A stretch of DNA of 64,000 nucleotides from Sisyra terminalis. Taxonomy: Eukaryota; Arthropoda; Insecta; Neuroptera; Sisyridae. This document shows, one piece after another, positions 1 through 12,419 of this stretch. Where the stretch lies: NCBI GenBank assembly GCA_958496175.1, contig OY292276.1, forward strand, positions 19,672,001 to 19,736,000. Reading direction: 5' to 3'. The translations under genes and the position numbers were made by a program. The notes under the pieces were generated by a model. It was not told the DNA's origin. It saw only the letters and a list, made by a program, of their open reading frames with translations, and made no database searches. Position 1 is the first letter of the stretch; each line of letters starts with the position of its first letter.

Positions 1-412
1 CTTTTTTAAAGCAATGTTTGGAAAGTTTTACAAAAGCTTATAGAAGCGTTAAATATAGAAGAGTTCTTAAAAAACAAACAATGAAGTTAATAGATTCAAA
101 ATACTGAGTAACTGATTTATTTATGCAAATGAAAAAGGTAAAGTCCTCAACGAAACGTTGTGCTATGCATTGCACATTTTGCATATTTTGTAATGACTGT
201 TCCTACGTTTATTGAAAGATGGGACGGGCTTCTCTTTAGGACTAAATTTGAAAGAATTTCAACAACATGTTAAATATTTCGCACAATTAGAAAAAAATTG
301 CCCAAAATCCATCCTTCCTATTTTTTGGGCTGGCCTGGATGTGAAAACTATCTAAGTGTTATATAAGACGAGATGCCTCAAATATGATACTTGGTTGACT
401 ACGTAATAATGC

Positions 413-500
413 CAAGAGTACCATTTTTAAAAAAGGCGTTTAGAGGAATTTTGAAATCATAACATTTAAAATGATTTTTTAAACCGGGTTAAGAAAAAAA
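413..500 (-). repeat. MITE-like repeat copy (related to 25127-25283)
   Basis: This stretch shares a near-identical block of about 45 bp, in reverse orientation, with the intron repeat at 25232-25280. The shared core read on the minus strand is CATTTTAAATGT, then GATTTCAAAATTCCTCTAAA, then GCCTTTTTT. The outer edge AGTACCATTTTTAAAAA also resembles the left edge of the 25.1 kb copy (AGTGCCATTTTTAAAAA). Two copies with shared ends suggest a small non-autonomous DNA element. The family name is not known to me. Confidence 0.55.
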
Positions 501-729
501 TAAACAACTCTAAGTTAAATTCCATTGGTCATTGAAATACAACGAACTTAAAGCCTCATCAATACTTTTAATATAGACCAATTGGGTTTGTGAATTTTTT
601 TTTTTTTGTGATAAATGGAAAGATCATATATAAGTTTTATAGCAAAACTATTTTTTTATTTTTTTATTTTCGCAATAATTTAAAAGTTATTTCAAAATAA
701 AAATTAATTTTTGAATTTTTTGAATCTAG

Positions 730-1235
730 TACCGAAAACACGCCGACAGCTCCCGAACAAACACGAGCGCGTGTGACGTCCTAATGTTAGTTGTCAATGA
801 TTGCATTTGATACAGAAATAATAAGTACAGTGTTTTGATTGATTTAATTCTGTTGTGATAGTTAAATATTGAAATTTATATTGAGCATGTCGAACCTTAA
901 AAGTTACTGTTCTTGTTTTGTACCATTATGAACGAATACTACAAAAACAACTCCTAACGAAATGTTTTTAAATGTTCCCCAAGATGGCAAACGTCGAAAT
1001 AAATGGTTTCAAGCAGTGCAGGAATATTATCAGACTTTGCCTTTATAAATCATTTATCACACATAGCTAATTGGAATCAACTAACGACTCGTTTTTTAGC
1101 AATAAATATTCAATATTATTGTCTAGTCACGTGTAATAGCTGTAAACGCTGTATTGTTATTAAATAGCTATAACATTATTACGTCACAACTATGGTGACC
1201 ATTCATGGCGCGTTTATAGTCACGTGATTTTTTTT
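730..1235 (+). mobile_element. Degenerate THAP-type element relic (body)
   Basis: A CpG-rich head (about 730-785, containing GTGACGTC) lies before the broken THAP reading frame at 887-1048. A tail near 1170-1230 contains TTACGTCAC and ATGGCGCG. The surroundings are nearly pure AT, so this block stands out. I infer that the THAP frame belonged to a mobile or recently duplicated unit of which this is the remains. The boundaries are approximate and no clear target-site duplication was found. Confidence 0.3.
887..1048 (+). pseudogene. Broken THAP zinc-finger domain relic
   Basis: A 53-codon frame starts at ATG 887 and has one internal stop (TGA, 929-931). It shows the start of a THAP domain: a Cys-rich opening (SYCSCFVPL), then the stop where the second zinc-ligand Cys region should be, then TPNEMFLNVPQDGKRRNKW with the family's 'F-x-x-P' core and the basic stretch before Trp. 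It ends at a second stop before any C-x2-H pair appears. THAP domains are C2CH zinc-dependent DNA-binding modules found in P-element-like transposases and in host regulators. With an internal stop and no second half, this copy cannot make a working domain. It is not obviously derived from the intact THAP gene at 46.4-47.7 kb, because the residues between the motifs differ. Confidence 0.6.
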
Positions 1236-4200
1236 TAAATTTTATCAATTTTTAATCGTTTATAATTAATTGAAAAAAAAATTTTTTTAAGTTTTTTGTA
1301 TTAAATATCAATATTATTAATAATAAAGTTTTAAAATACATGAAAAAAATCAATAATTTTTTTTTTTCAAATTCCCAATTTGACAATTTGGATTTTATAG
1401 TCAGCACATTATTTGAAATAATCCACACATGAAGTATCTTGAATATTTTTCTGTATCTATTTGTATATCTGTAAAAAGTAAGACATAAGAGTATTTTCTA
1501 AAGGTACAACACTAATGAGACATTTTTAATATAATTTTGTACCAAATGCAGATAGACAAATTTTTAGTTTTCTATATGGAATTGAAACGAGGAGAAAATA
1601 AGCAAAGCCTATTTTAAATCAAAAATATTCTTTTAAATAAAAATATAATTATCATAATTATCCCACAAAGCTTGAAAACGTTTAAACGTAAACGGTTAAA
1701 AATACGCGTAATATTCTTTTTTGTGAATATACATTAACATCGTATACAATATTACAAATTTTTAATTAAATTTTTTCATTCATTTTCAGTAGAAAAATAT
1801 TTGCAAATGTTTGGAGTAATTAACGGGAAAGGGATGTTAAGGATATTTAGAATAAAAAATAATAATATATATAAATATTATTACACATCAGAGAACTATA
1901 TATAAAGCTTTACATCGTGGTTAAAACACATACCTATACAGTATTTTTGTCTTTTAAATTTATTATCTTGGAGATAATTTATCTGTACCTGCCTCAGAAT
2001 AGAACTCCGAAGTAATTTCAATTTATCTACTCGTTATAAGAACAGTAATAAAAATTATGGTTTTTTCATTTGACACAAAAACTATGCCTGTAATAATTTT
2101 CTTTTTTTTTCACTTCATTTTATTTTAAAAAAAAAATGTATGTCCGTAATTTTATTACTGGCACGTGAGTAAAATTGAAATAAGCGCTTACAATTCGCGT
2201 GACGATGTGTACGTTTATTAATGTTTGCATTATTCCAAATATGAATTTCATTTAGGTAAGTTCGTTGAAGAAACGTTCTTTTATTTTGTACTTGTGCTAA
2301 ATGCAACGTACATTTAAATGAAAAGGAAACTAAACGATTAAATATTCTCTTTTATGTTTTATCAATAATAATATCTTTAAGGCCTAATTTAGCATAGTTT
2401 ATGAAATGCAGGACAAATATGGACAAACACCTTTTCAAAAACATGTTCGTTTAAATGTATTTTTTTCCTGCATTGTTTTATGTGAATATGTATGTTACAG
2501 GCCTTAAAAGTGTTCCCTAAAATATTAGAATAATTTCACACATAAACTGTAAAGACATAGTCAGATGTAGTGATGCTTAGATTTAAAGGATACAATTTAG
2601 ATTCAAACACTGAATTGTTAATTTCAATATTATGGAATTATTTATTTATGCTTTTAATTTTGCATAATTGTAGTTGGCAACGTTCTCTGATCCCACCAAA
2701 TACAGAGCAAACGATTAGATTCATGGATATTCTGCTTATCGTATTGTACATTATTAAAAGCAATTGCATTTTATATTTTATAGGAAAAAATTGGTAGATA
2801 TATAATGTAAAGTACGCGAAAATACTTTATTTCGTACGATTTGATTTCTCTGTAATTTATTTAACATATAATATACAAAAACGGTTGATTGTAAGAATTT
2901 TTGTGTACAATTTAAATACTTATGGACTGTAAAGAGCTGTTTAACAGTGGTAAGAACTTGTTAACATCTTCTAAAAATAATGCAAAATATGTCTCAAGCA
3001 AAATGATAAAGTAAAAATATATCAACAGAGTGTATAATACTTTATATAATATACTTTATTTGCACAAATACAAATGGCAACCCTAATCACCAGTAGCAAT
3101 CCGGTGCAGAAAACTCTTTCTTTTTTCGCTAATACAATAAGGAAGTAAAAGTTTCCCCAAAAACGCTTCACGCAATATAAATTTCGACATATTGAAAAAC
3201 CGAAAAGTAAAGTAAACCACACTTTTAAATTAAAGACATGAAATGAAAATCACAGCTGATTACAGCTATTTGTATAAAAAAAATATTACTATAGAATATT
3301 AACAATAGAACATGAATATACTGAACTTCCTTTTCCATATCGTGCAAAAAAAAATTCAAATTATTATTTGGAAGCTTTTGAATGATCTTACAATTTTTAT
3401 ACAAAACATTTTCGAGTAGACGTATTTTAACGGCCGAGATAATGGATTTTATTCTAAATTTAGTGCAAAAGACATCAATCATCCCCTATTTTTTCACTCT
3501 TGGGTGACTATTTGAATTTTAAATTTAAATGGGACCAAACTCAATGTTTACCTTATTCAATAAAATAAGAACCATGAAAATCGGACTACGTTGTGAAAAA
3601 TGCTGCTTAGTCATACATAAAAATATACGTATTGACTTGAGAGTCTCCTTTTCTTTGTCAACTAAAACTTTTAAATAAGGGTTCCACATGTAATAATTTC
3701 CATTGTGTAAGCCGCAACAAGCACAAGTTTTAGTTTACGCTCAGGATATAGAGGGGTGGAAAGTACACGAAAACATAGATGTATACGTGTTTGTACCTAG
3801 GTATGTAAATTTGTAAATAGGAACATATTTTAAAAAACTTTCAAATATATATGCAAATTGTGAAGGCATGTTATGTAAAAATTTCGACATATGAGTAGCT
3901 ATGCTTACCTATATATTGATGCTTTTATCTTAAGGTTTTGCGCAAAAAAGTTTCACAGTTACAAAAATAGCCACATAAAGAATATTTAAATTTAATTGAA
4001 GTGACAGTAATTAATAAGACATTGCAATAAGTCTGAGCAAATAGTTTCAGGTATTTGGAAGGTTTTTGTGCCACAAAATTTTACTTGAACCATAAACTTT
4101 TAGAATTCAACATTTTTGTTTCAGAAAAAGCTCATTTTGTACTACGATTGAATAATGAAAATATGAGGTCAACTTTTGTATGTTACTAAAACAATATAAT

Positions 4201-7200
4201 TCCTTTAAAAAACCAAACTTTAACTAACTGAGTAAAAACCATCAAATGGTTCAGTGAATAAGCAAAGTGAATCAACTCCAGAAAGATATTTTAATGATAC
4301 TTAAGTAAGTGGATACTAACATAATACTGAGATCCTTCCACGTTTGGATTTTTATTTTACCTTGTTTTTGTGAAAAAAATATCATACTAAGTAAAACCAG
4401 ATAAAAACAGGAAATATTTTTTTCTTATAATTTACATAAATTTACATAAATGATTGATCTAAAATTTCGATACTATTAAAGGGTTTACTTTTTTCGTATA
4501 ACTAACAACAATTTTTTTTAATAGAGTATTACAAAGTGAAAAAAGAAATATCTAAAATCCACTTCCGTGCTTTACGTTCATAGCTCAACTGCTAACCTGA
4601 ATTGTATCTTATATGTGGCATTGACTCTGGACCTTGTTAAAATTTGAAAATTTCAACAATCAAAACAAATGAACATCTCTTAATCTGGCAATCTCATTGG
4701 CTAACAGTCTCTTATATTGAAGTGAGTGTGTTGACATCAGATATTAATTCATTGCTTCACTTATACATACTTTATTTGTTCTTAATTAATTAATTCCATT
4801 TGATTACAAGCCAAAAAGTGTTTCGAGTGATAATTTAAAGAGTGGTCAATTAATCATGATAATTGATTCTTTTATTCAAGTAGTGTGAAATATTAGTAAA
4901 TTCCGAAAATCAGAAATCATTGTACCAACAGTGTTGGTTTCGATTCATATATCAAATGAGACTTTTGTAAAAAAATTGTTTCCAATCTACTATAAGCATG
5001 ATGAAGCAATCTCATAAAGACATTGTAACAATACTTTAAGGTCCTTGAAGGCTAATATTATCTTTATTTTTAAAGAACTCGACTGTATGTTTTATTAATT
5101 AATGTGTTTAGAATTCAGGATAGCTTTTTGAAAATATGTAGTTGTTATTGTTCATCCTAAAATATAATTATATTATGAGCTGTTTAAAAATTCCTGTTCT
5201 ATTTTTATACCTACTGAATATGTAATGTAGGTATACATTATATTTTCTATGTACTTATTTACAAAATAGAGCACAGCAACTAAAAAGTGAACAAAATACA
5301 CATTTCTATAGATATTTTTCACATAAAATTCGTGTCACTGACTCACTATCCTGAGTAAGTTTAGTATATAGTTAAATGCAAGCAAAATATTTGACTTGAT
5401 ATTACTCACATATTTACATAGGTAGTGGTTGAAGCCACATGAATTAACTCTAATAATAAACGACACAATTTCCGTTACGTTGTCATATTATGAGAGTGTG
5501 CAGTTTCAAAATACTTTTTGCAAATGAAAAAAAATAACCTCCCATTTGTTTCTTTGTTTTTTTTTTATTTTTATTACACTAAATTTAAATGAGTAGTAAT
5601 TAATTAAAACGATTCTAAAATTTAATCATTTACCTACTTTTCGTATTCATATTTTTGACACTGTTAATGTAAGTTTACTCTACCAACTACATTTTCTCAA
5701 ATATCGATTTCAAAGTGCAATTTTTTTTCCACAGAAATATCTAATATAATTGAGCCGTTCAGTGCACAAAGCAATCAAATCTACAAATCAAAAAGTTGAG
5801 AAATCAATCAAAATAGCTTCTGAAATAAATTATTTACTATTCAATTGGGAACTTACTAATTTGATCACGACATCTAGTGGCTAAATAAGTACTAGTTTTT
5901 GTGTGCACTTCAATTTTTTTGCTTGTAATTAAAAGTAATTGCTTGTAATTTGTTTTTTTTTCTTGAACTTTACCACTCTTCTTGTAAAGGTATTCATTCC
6001 AATTTAGTAAAATATACCTCATATTAAGTAGTTACGGTTTATACTCTTAAGTATATATTTACCAATTTTTCGATTAAATGCAATTGTTTAGATTAAATTC
6101 AATGGTTATTTCACTAAAATGAAAATTTAATTGAGATATAATGAGAAAGACAGGCCTAAATCTCATAATCAACAATAATCCAAGTATATTTCATGTAATC
6201 CAAGTATAATTTTCAATCCTAAATATATTCTTTTACATTTTTGCACTATGAAAATATTGATTATTAAGTTGATGAAGAAAACAATTGGAAATTATAAAAT
6301 TTCTAGCGAAATTACAAAAAAAAAACTTAGCCTCATTTCATTAAATGTGCTGGTGGATTAAGCCAGCCATATAATCGTCTCAATTGAAATTTAATGATGT
6401 AATTTAGTATCTGTTTGTTGAACTTGAAATAAAAGTACGGCCAAATAGTTTTGTAAGACTGAAGATGATGATGCTATGTTTTTGCAGTTCACTTTCATAG
6501 TTTAAAATATTTTTTCAACTAAAACACCAAGCCTTACTAAAAGCTTTCAATCGGTCATGTGCTCATGAACAATATCAGTATTTGACTTCAGAATATGGAT
6601 AAATGAGTCGTTTATTTTGAAAGTGACCTAAGTCCATTTCAAGATCAGTCCTTACAAAAACTTATATTTGTGTAACTAGGTCGAATTATGCTGATACAAT
6701 TTTAACTATTAAATTTTTTAAAATTATGAATTTAACATTGATTTTTGCCACAAGAGTAATATTATTTTTGATAGATAAATTTATAATCTTACAACTGAAA
6801 AAAAATATTATAGGAATCAGCCTTATAGTGAATTTAGGCCCATTCAAAATTAACAGCTCAAATAACAGAAGGTAAAGGAGTATTAATTTTTGTGAGTATT
6901 TATACAGTGTAAAAATTACGAATTTTCCCTTTACAACAAGCAGTATTGTATCTTTTTTTTGCCGATACAGGTTTCTGAAATTGGATAATACTAAGTACAT
7001 AACACACCTTTGCTAAAAATAATAATACTCAAAGGTTGCTGTTTTTTTTAATTGTTGTTTACCGTCGCTTTATAACTACTAAAGCTTTTAGCAACTCTAG
7101 AGTTGATAAAAGTCCGTAATCGAAAAATATCGAAAATTTAATTAGGTTATCGCTATTTAAAATTACAAATATATATTTATTTGACTTATTATAAAAGTCT

Positions 7201-8990
7201 ATTTTAGGCTAGCTTTTGGCCTAGAATTACAAAAAAAAAAACTTTTTGTTTCAAAAGTTTTTTTTTTATATTAAGATACCAAAGAGTAGTTTTTAAGGTG
7301 ACTTACGTTTGTACAAATTGTATTTAACAACAGTTTCATTTTAATCTAATGTAAACAAGTAAATCGTTTCACTGTTTTTCTATTCAGTAGTAGCCTTTTT
7401 ATAAGCAGCCTATTTAAAATTTAAAGAAAATTCAAAAAACATAAATTTTAGTGGAAAAATTACAGCTAATTTATTAGAAACGATATAAATAAGGGGACAT
7501 TAAAAATTGTACTCCATTGTTTGGTAAATAAAATAAAATTTAAGCATCATTCAGTCGAAATGTAAGAAAAATATATTTTCAAATTCTTAACGCTTAAATA
7601 TTTGGAATGGAATGGACAACTTTTCTTCTATTTTCGTGAATCTGTCAAAATCATAAAAAAGAGGAGAACAATATTTCATGTAGGTTTTGTGGAAAACTAA
7701 TGATATTAGCACTGTACCACATACCACAAATGCTTTCTTGATTAAATAAACTTGAAAGACGCTTAGATACAGGGTAGAAATCGTGACAAAAGTGCGACAC
7801 ATGCACTAATATATTGTCGGAATTTGGAAGCACGCACTTTCCGACCATATTTCACATTCCATACACATTAAATTATTTGTACGTTTTCGTTTTGAACAAA
7901 TTATTTTCATACAAAAATGATTAATTTCAAATTCCATTTTTGATTTAAATATGGGTACTTCTTTTTTTCAATTTCACTTTATTAAAATGGTTTTTCAATT
8001 ATTTTTTTCGAGAATACAATTAATCAAAAACTTCTTTGCCAATTATTATTATTCTTATTATTCATTATATCAAGTTTTCTTTTTATGTCATTAAAATTTT
8101 GCTATATTTAGTATGCAAGCACTTCGCAGTAAGAAATTTGGACAGTTTCCAAGTAGGACCTACAAGTTATGCATTTGTGCAAATAAATGCTTGGTGTTTG
8201 TAGAAAAGCGTAACACGTAAATGCTAATTTCAGCTTTTGATTTGAGTATTCTATAATAGAATTTTAATTTTCGTTTAATTTATTCTAATGATAGCTGAAA
8301 TTACAACAATGAAATTTTAATAGACATCAACATTTTAACAGACAATATAAATTTTATCTAGTAAAATTTTCAATAATTTACGAATATTAATTAACTCCGA
8401 TTTTGTAAATTTATTATTACTTTTGAACAATTTTGCATTTGGATTAACAATATTACAAAAATTTTAAATCTATATAATATCAATTATTTAAAGTTTCATT
8501 TACTCGAATTAAATAAATATATGTTTGAGAATCAATATTGTTTAATCTACAAAATTAGAGAAGCAATATGGAATTGTTTTAATCCCATGAGGGTTGATAA
8601 TCCACATGTAAAACATAGTAGTAAATTTAATGTAGCCATTATGGTTATTGGTTGGTCCCTGCATAACCACACATCTTTTGGCTATACGTATGCTCAGGGG
8701 TGTTTTGGAAGTTTCCATAAATTAAATACCATATGCATATAATACTTCTTACTTTTAACAACGATTTTCATGCCACGTAAAAATAAAGAAATCGCTACAA
8801 GGTAAGTTTATGGCATACATTTACGATCAGATTACAAAGATAATTTATTGCTTTATAAATTTCACTAGAAACAGTTTAAATTTGAATTCGTTATTTTTTT
8901 AATAATAATTTCAACTAACAAAAGCTTAAAACATTCAATAACTGTTCGAAAAATCATTTGAAGAGCTTTAATAGTAATTTTGTCAGAATA
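1236..8990. other. AT-rich DNA without a recognisable gene
   Basis: No reading frame here has the length, composition or motifs of a gene. Open stretches of 60-105 codons are what such AT-rich sequence gives by chance, and several begin at TTG or GTG only. I saw no RNA gene and no clear transposase. A weak open region on the minus strand at 7587-7848 reads in two overlapping frames and was not assigned. Confidence 0.5.
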
Positions 8991-9010
8991 TATTTTGAAA
9001 AATTTAGATA

Positions 9011-9215
9011 TGCGAATTCTAATCATTGTTGAAGTAATGACTTAAAATTTGGAGAGTGTATTCTTTACATGATTTAGGCATCAAAAAAGAAAGGGTTTTT
9101 TGAAATTCCTCCCTTAAAAGAGCGAAAGGGGGTGATAACGTTTATGTAATATATCACGTAGTCTGAGCAACAATAGAAATTTCAAATTTAATTATCAGAG
9201 CCGTTAAACACAAAA
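9011..9215 (+). repeat. Dispersed repeat copy shared with 19.98-20.16 kb
   Basis: Blocks in the same order occur here and at 19990-20155: a 'GAAAGGGTTTTTTGAAA' block, then 'CTCCC.TAAAAGAG.GAAA', then 'GATAACGTTTA', then 'CAACAATmGAAATTT' and 'ATCA(A/G)AGyCGTTAAA'. Collinear order over about 170 bp makes chance unlikely. This looks like a fragment of a high-copy non-coding element. The class is not determined. Confidence 0.55.
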
Positions 9216-9460
9216 CAATTGGTCAAATATATTGTTCGATTTGCGATCATGCTTATTCATACAACAATGTCATTGGATGTTTTTCAAAAATTAATTGAAC
9301 ATTCCCACCGATTTTTTTGTTTTAAACAACAGTTACTTATAAATACATGTATGTTTTTCATACGAAAAATACAAAAAACAAAAATTCCAATATACCACTA
9401 CAAATAGCAAATCTTAAATGAAAATTTTCTAGCGAATGCGTTACGCAGAGGAAGTCGTAG

Positions 9461-10020
9461 GTATCAACTAGTTATTTCTCCCTTGCCCTACAAGGACTTC
9501 AAACACTCTTCACAAGCCCACAGCTTATACTGGAAGTTACAAGATCGATAGTAAAAAATACCATCAAGAAATGGGCTTACAAAAATCATTGCATAACATG
9601 GAAGAACTCTACCGAACAAAAGCGCAGTAAAAGGATGATGGGAAAACAATCACAAAAACTAACTACTGAAATACTTGGACTTACAAGAAAACAGGGCAGA
9701 GTGGTAACGGGCATAATACCCGGTCACTGTGAAATGAAAAAGCACCTGTATAGAATGGGATTACATGTGGATAACCCAGAATTTAGGTTCTGTCAGGTAG
9801 AGGATGAAACCGCTTCTAATGTTCTATGGGAATGTGGTGCTCTGAATGAATGGAAACATATGGAACTGGGGATAACAAGCCCTGGAACTGAAATAACCGA
9901 AAAACTCATAATACGACGAATGCTGAGGTTGCCCAGCTGCTTGGTCTTAACTAGGTGAAATAGGCACCCAGGAAGCACAATAAGCCCTAAGGCTGCTGTG
10001 TTAAGGCTCATCTGACCTCA
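9461..10020 (+). mobile_element. Non-LTR retrotransposon 3' end (RNase H tail, truncated)
   Basis: A continuous frame runs from just after a stop at 9458-9460 to the stop at 9956-9958. It contains a Trp-Ala-Tyr/His stretch (KKWAYKNHCITWKN), then a long block with VVTGIIPGHCEMKKHLYRMG and a C-terminal pattern with E-D-E-T and W-E-C (VEDETASNVLWECGALNEW). This is the conserved sequence that follows the RNase H domain in many insect non-LTR retrotransposons: the 'GHC..K.HL..MG' motif, then a zinc-knuckle-like 'EDETxxHxLxEC'. Here some knuckle residues differ: the Cys before the acidic block is alone and His is replaced by Asn-Val. Downstream, 'CACAATAAGCCCTAAGG' and 'CTCATCTGACCTCATCCTGG' resemble the short 3' UTRs of these elements. 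No endonuclease or reverse transcriptase lies upstream, so the copy is strongly 5'-truncated and dead. Confidence 0.75.
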
Positions 10021-12321
10021 TCCTGGAAAACTCAATTTATTAAAAAAAAGTGATATTTCAATTAAATTGATTATTTAAATGTTTTTAATTAAATGAATTT
10101 AATATGTTTAAAATGAGATTATTGAAGACTAATATTGGGTTTTTAAAAATCTTTTTTTTTGTAGGCTTTAAAGTAAAGTCGCTAATATAAAACGATTTAT
10201 CAATTATTATTTCCGTGAAACCTAATCCATTCACCAATTTTATAGGTGAAAATGTTCCATTAAGTTGATAAAACCTTTTTATTGATTTTGTATTTAGTTC
10301 TACCTTACAATATCTAATTGGTTCATTCGTAATTGGGGAGATCGGATAAGCCAGATATAGTATTATTTAAAGCAGCTATCGCAGAATTCAATTAATACTG
10401 TATGGATTCCATTTGAAATTTTAAAGTATTTATATGAACAAAGTACGTTTTGGGTTGTCTATTTATTTCACCTTCAATCTTCACTGAATGATAAATGAAA
10501 AAGAGTAATTTAATTCGTAGTTTGTGTTGGCTGGTTAATATTTATTCTTTCATTTTCAACTGTGGGTCGTTATTGCATCATCACTTCCATTTTTTAGATA
10601 GGAAAAAATTAGAAGTGAAGTCGTTTATCAATCAATTTACTATTGTAGCTTCCATTAGCTTGATAATAAAAATAGAGTGTGCTTGCTGGCTTTAAAATGC
10701 ATTTAAATCTTGTACATAATATATGGAAGTTATATTTACTTATACTTATATACGAACGTTTTTTTATAACAGCCTAATGTACTAGTTCATACCTTTTTAC
10801 AAGTGCGGAAAAAAGCCCAAGTGTAAATGAGCCTGAAAGTGATGTTTGCAGCATATGCCATTCAATATATAAATTTTTGTCCTTTTCGGCTACAGGGATG
10901 AAACAGGAATTGACGGCGACGACGACGCCAACGGTGACGAAAAATAGGTCACGCAAGACGTTCACCATCGCGACAAAAATCGACACACCCACGATAAGCT
11001 TACTTTACTTTATTCTTATTTATTGAATACAAATATGTATTAAATATTTTTGTATGATTGATGAATAACTTGAGTGATTGTATTTCATCTTATTTGAATC
11101 GCAAAGAAATATATACATTTAAAACGACTACAATCAAAGAAAATTTTCTTTAAAGAAGTATATTTTATTTTATATGCAACAACCGTTCAATCTGTTTCAC
11201 ATTAACTTAATTACGTAAATTGAAAAAAGTATTTTTAAATAAATTTAATATTAATAATTTGTAGACGTACCAAGAATAAAGTATCAACATAAGTACGAGG
11301 AAACTTATATAGTTACATATTTCATTTGCAACCACCTAGCGTAGGTACATGAATGTATATAAATACATGTAGATTGGTATATATTTACAACTGTGCTTGG
11401 TAATATTCATCGACCCAGATTTTCTCCACGCTATTTACTAGAATTCAATCAACTTTTATACTTACTCTATCTACTATTATATAATATTTCATACATCGTT
11501 GTTTCGTTCGGCAATAGACAATCATTTCAAAGGCAAAATATCAATATGATATAGAATACAACTTAATATTAATTTTAAATGAAATATTTTCCTTTGATCA
11601 TAAATCTCTTTCTTTACACAATGAAATATGAATTACAAATGTCAGCTCATTGAAAAATAAAAAAGTTTGCAAAAGAGCTTTTTTTTAAAAGATGAATTTC
11701 AACGAAATTAAAAATTAAAGTATAAGTCCTTGGATAACGCAACAGTTACCATTTTTTTCACAAGATGTCCACTGGGTGGATCAGTGAATCGAAGATTTTA
11801 ATCTAGTGATTGGAAAAACGTTTTTCCTTTCTTTTAGCTTTGGGTAGGAAGCTTATTCATAGAATAACTATTCGCCTAATATTCATTATATTTTTTAATA
11901 AAATGCGAGTCAAAACTATCAACATCTAGATTGGTTTCTTATTTCAATTAAATAAATGTCAGGTTTAAATAATTAACTACTTCAATTCATCAATCTAGTT
12001 ATAAACCAATTTTTAAATACATATTATTACCTACGAAAAAAGACTAATTTAATTACAATAAATAATGATCAATATAGTAAATATATATAAATAAAATTCA
12101 TTTATACCTAAATTATTACTACAGTTTTAACAAAAACAAATACTGTTGTTAAAAATGCAAAAATTAAAATTCTTTAACTACGGAAAGGTTATCACAATAA
12201 AGCTATATCAATAAATTCAATTAGATTCTATCAAAATGATTTTTTTTTTGGTACTTTTATAACATATTTAATGTTATTTTTTCTTTATCCTGTCATCAAT
12301 ATTACAATAAATCATATGAAA
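10021..12321. other. AT-rich DNA; one CpG-rich islet inside
   Basis: Apart from the islet at about 10885-10995, listed separately, nothing coding or structural is recognisable here. Confidence 0.45.
10885..10995. other. CpG-rich islet, possible exon or promoter
   Basis: About 14 CpG dinucleotides fall in some 95 bp, inside sequence otherwise close to pure AT. On the minus strand an ATG at 10946-10944 opens a frame reading MVNVLRDLFFVTVGVVVAV, then NSC. It has a GC-rich third position, a purine-rich first position and the look of a signal peptide. It continues in frame to a stop near 10774, but the AT-rich remainder looks non-coding and no good splice donor is visible. On the plus strand an acceptor-like 'TTTTCGGCTACAG' sits just before 10896. 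I cannot decide between a first coding exon on the minus strand, an internal exon on the plus strand, and a non-coding regulatory islet. Confidence 0.25.
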
Positions 12322-12419
12322 TCAGTATTTGATATTTAATTTTTCCTATATGTAAAATTTCTTTCGTCACGTCCAACATTTATAAAATAAATGTTGGAAA
12401 TTTTAATATCAAATACTGA
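12322..12419. repeat. Compound inverted repeat (nested hairpin)
   Basis: Outer arms 12322-12346 and 12396-12419 pair with a perfect 15-bp tip (TCAGTATTTGATATT with its complement) and a further imperfect run. Nested inside, CCAACATTTAT (12373-12383) and ATAAATGTTGG (12387-12397) form a perfect 11-bp stem with an AAA loop. The two stems meet on the right side, while about 26 nt separates them on the left. This could be a tiny MITE or a transcribed hairpin. Confidence 0.6.

Noticed and set aside
6686..7000. 104-codon minus-strand hydrophobic frame.
   Set aside because: Composition (Ile, Leu, Lys, Phe, Asn) is that of AT-rich non-coding DNA; no ATG context or motif support.
7587..7848. Two overlapping minus-strand frames with several Cys and His.
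   Set aside because: Considered as a zinc-finger or transposon relic, but Cys/His spacing fits no family I know.
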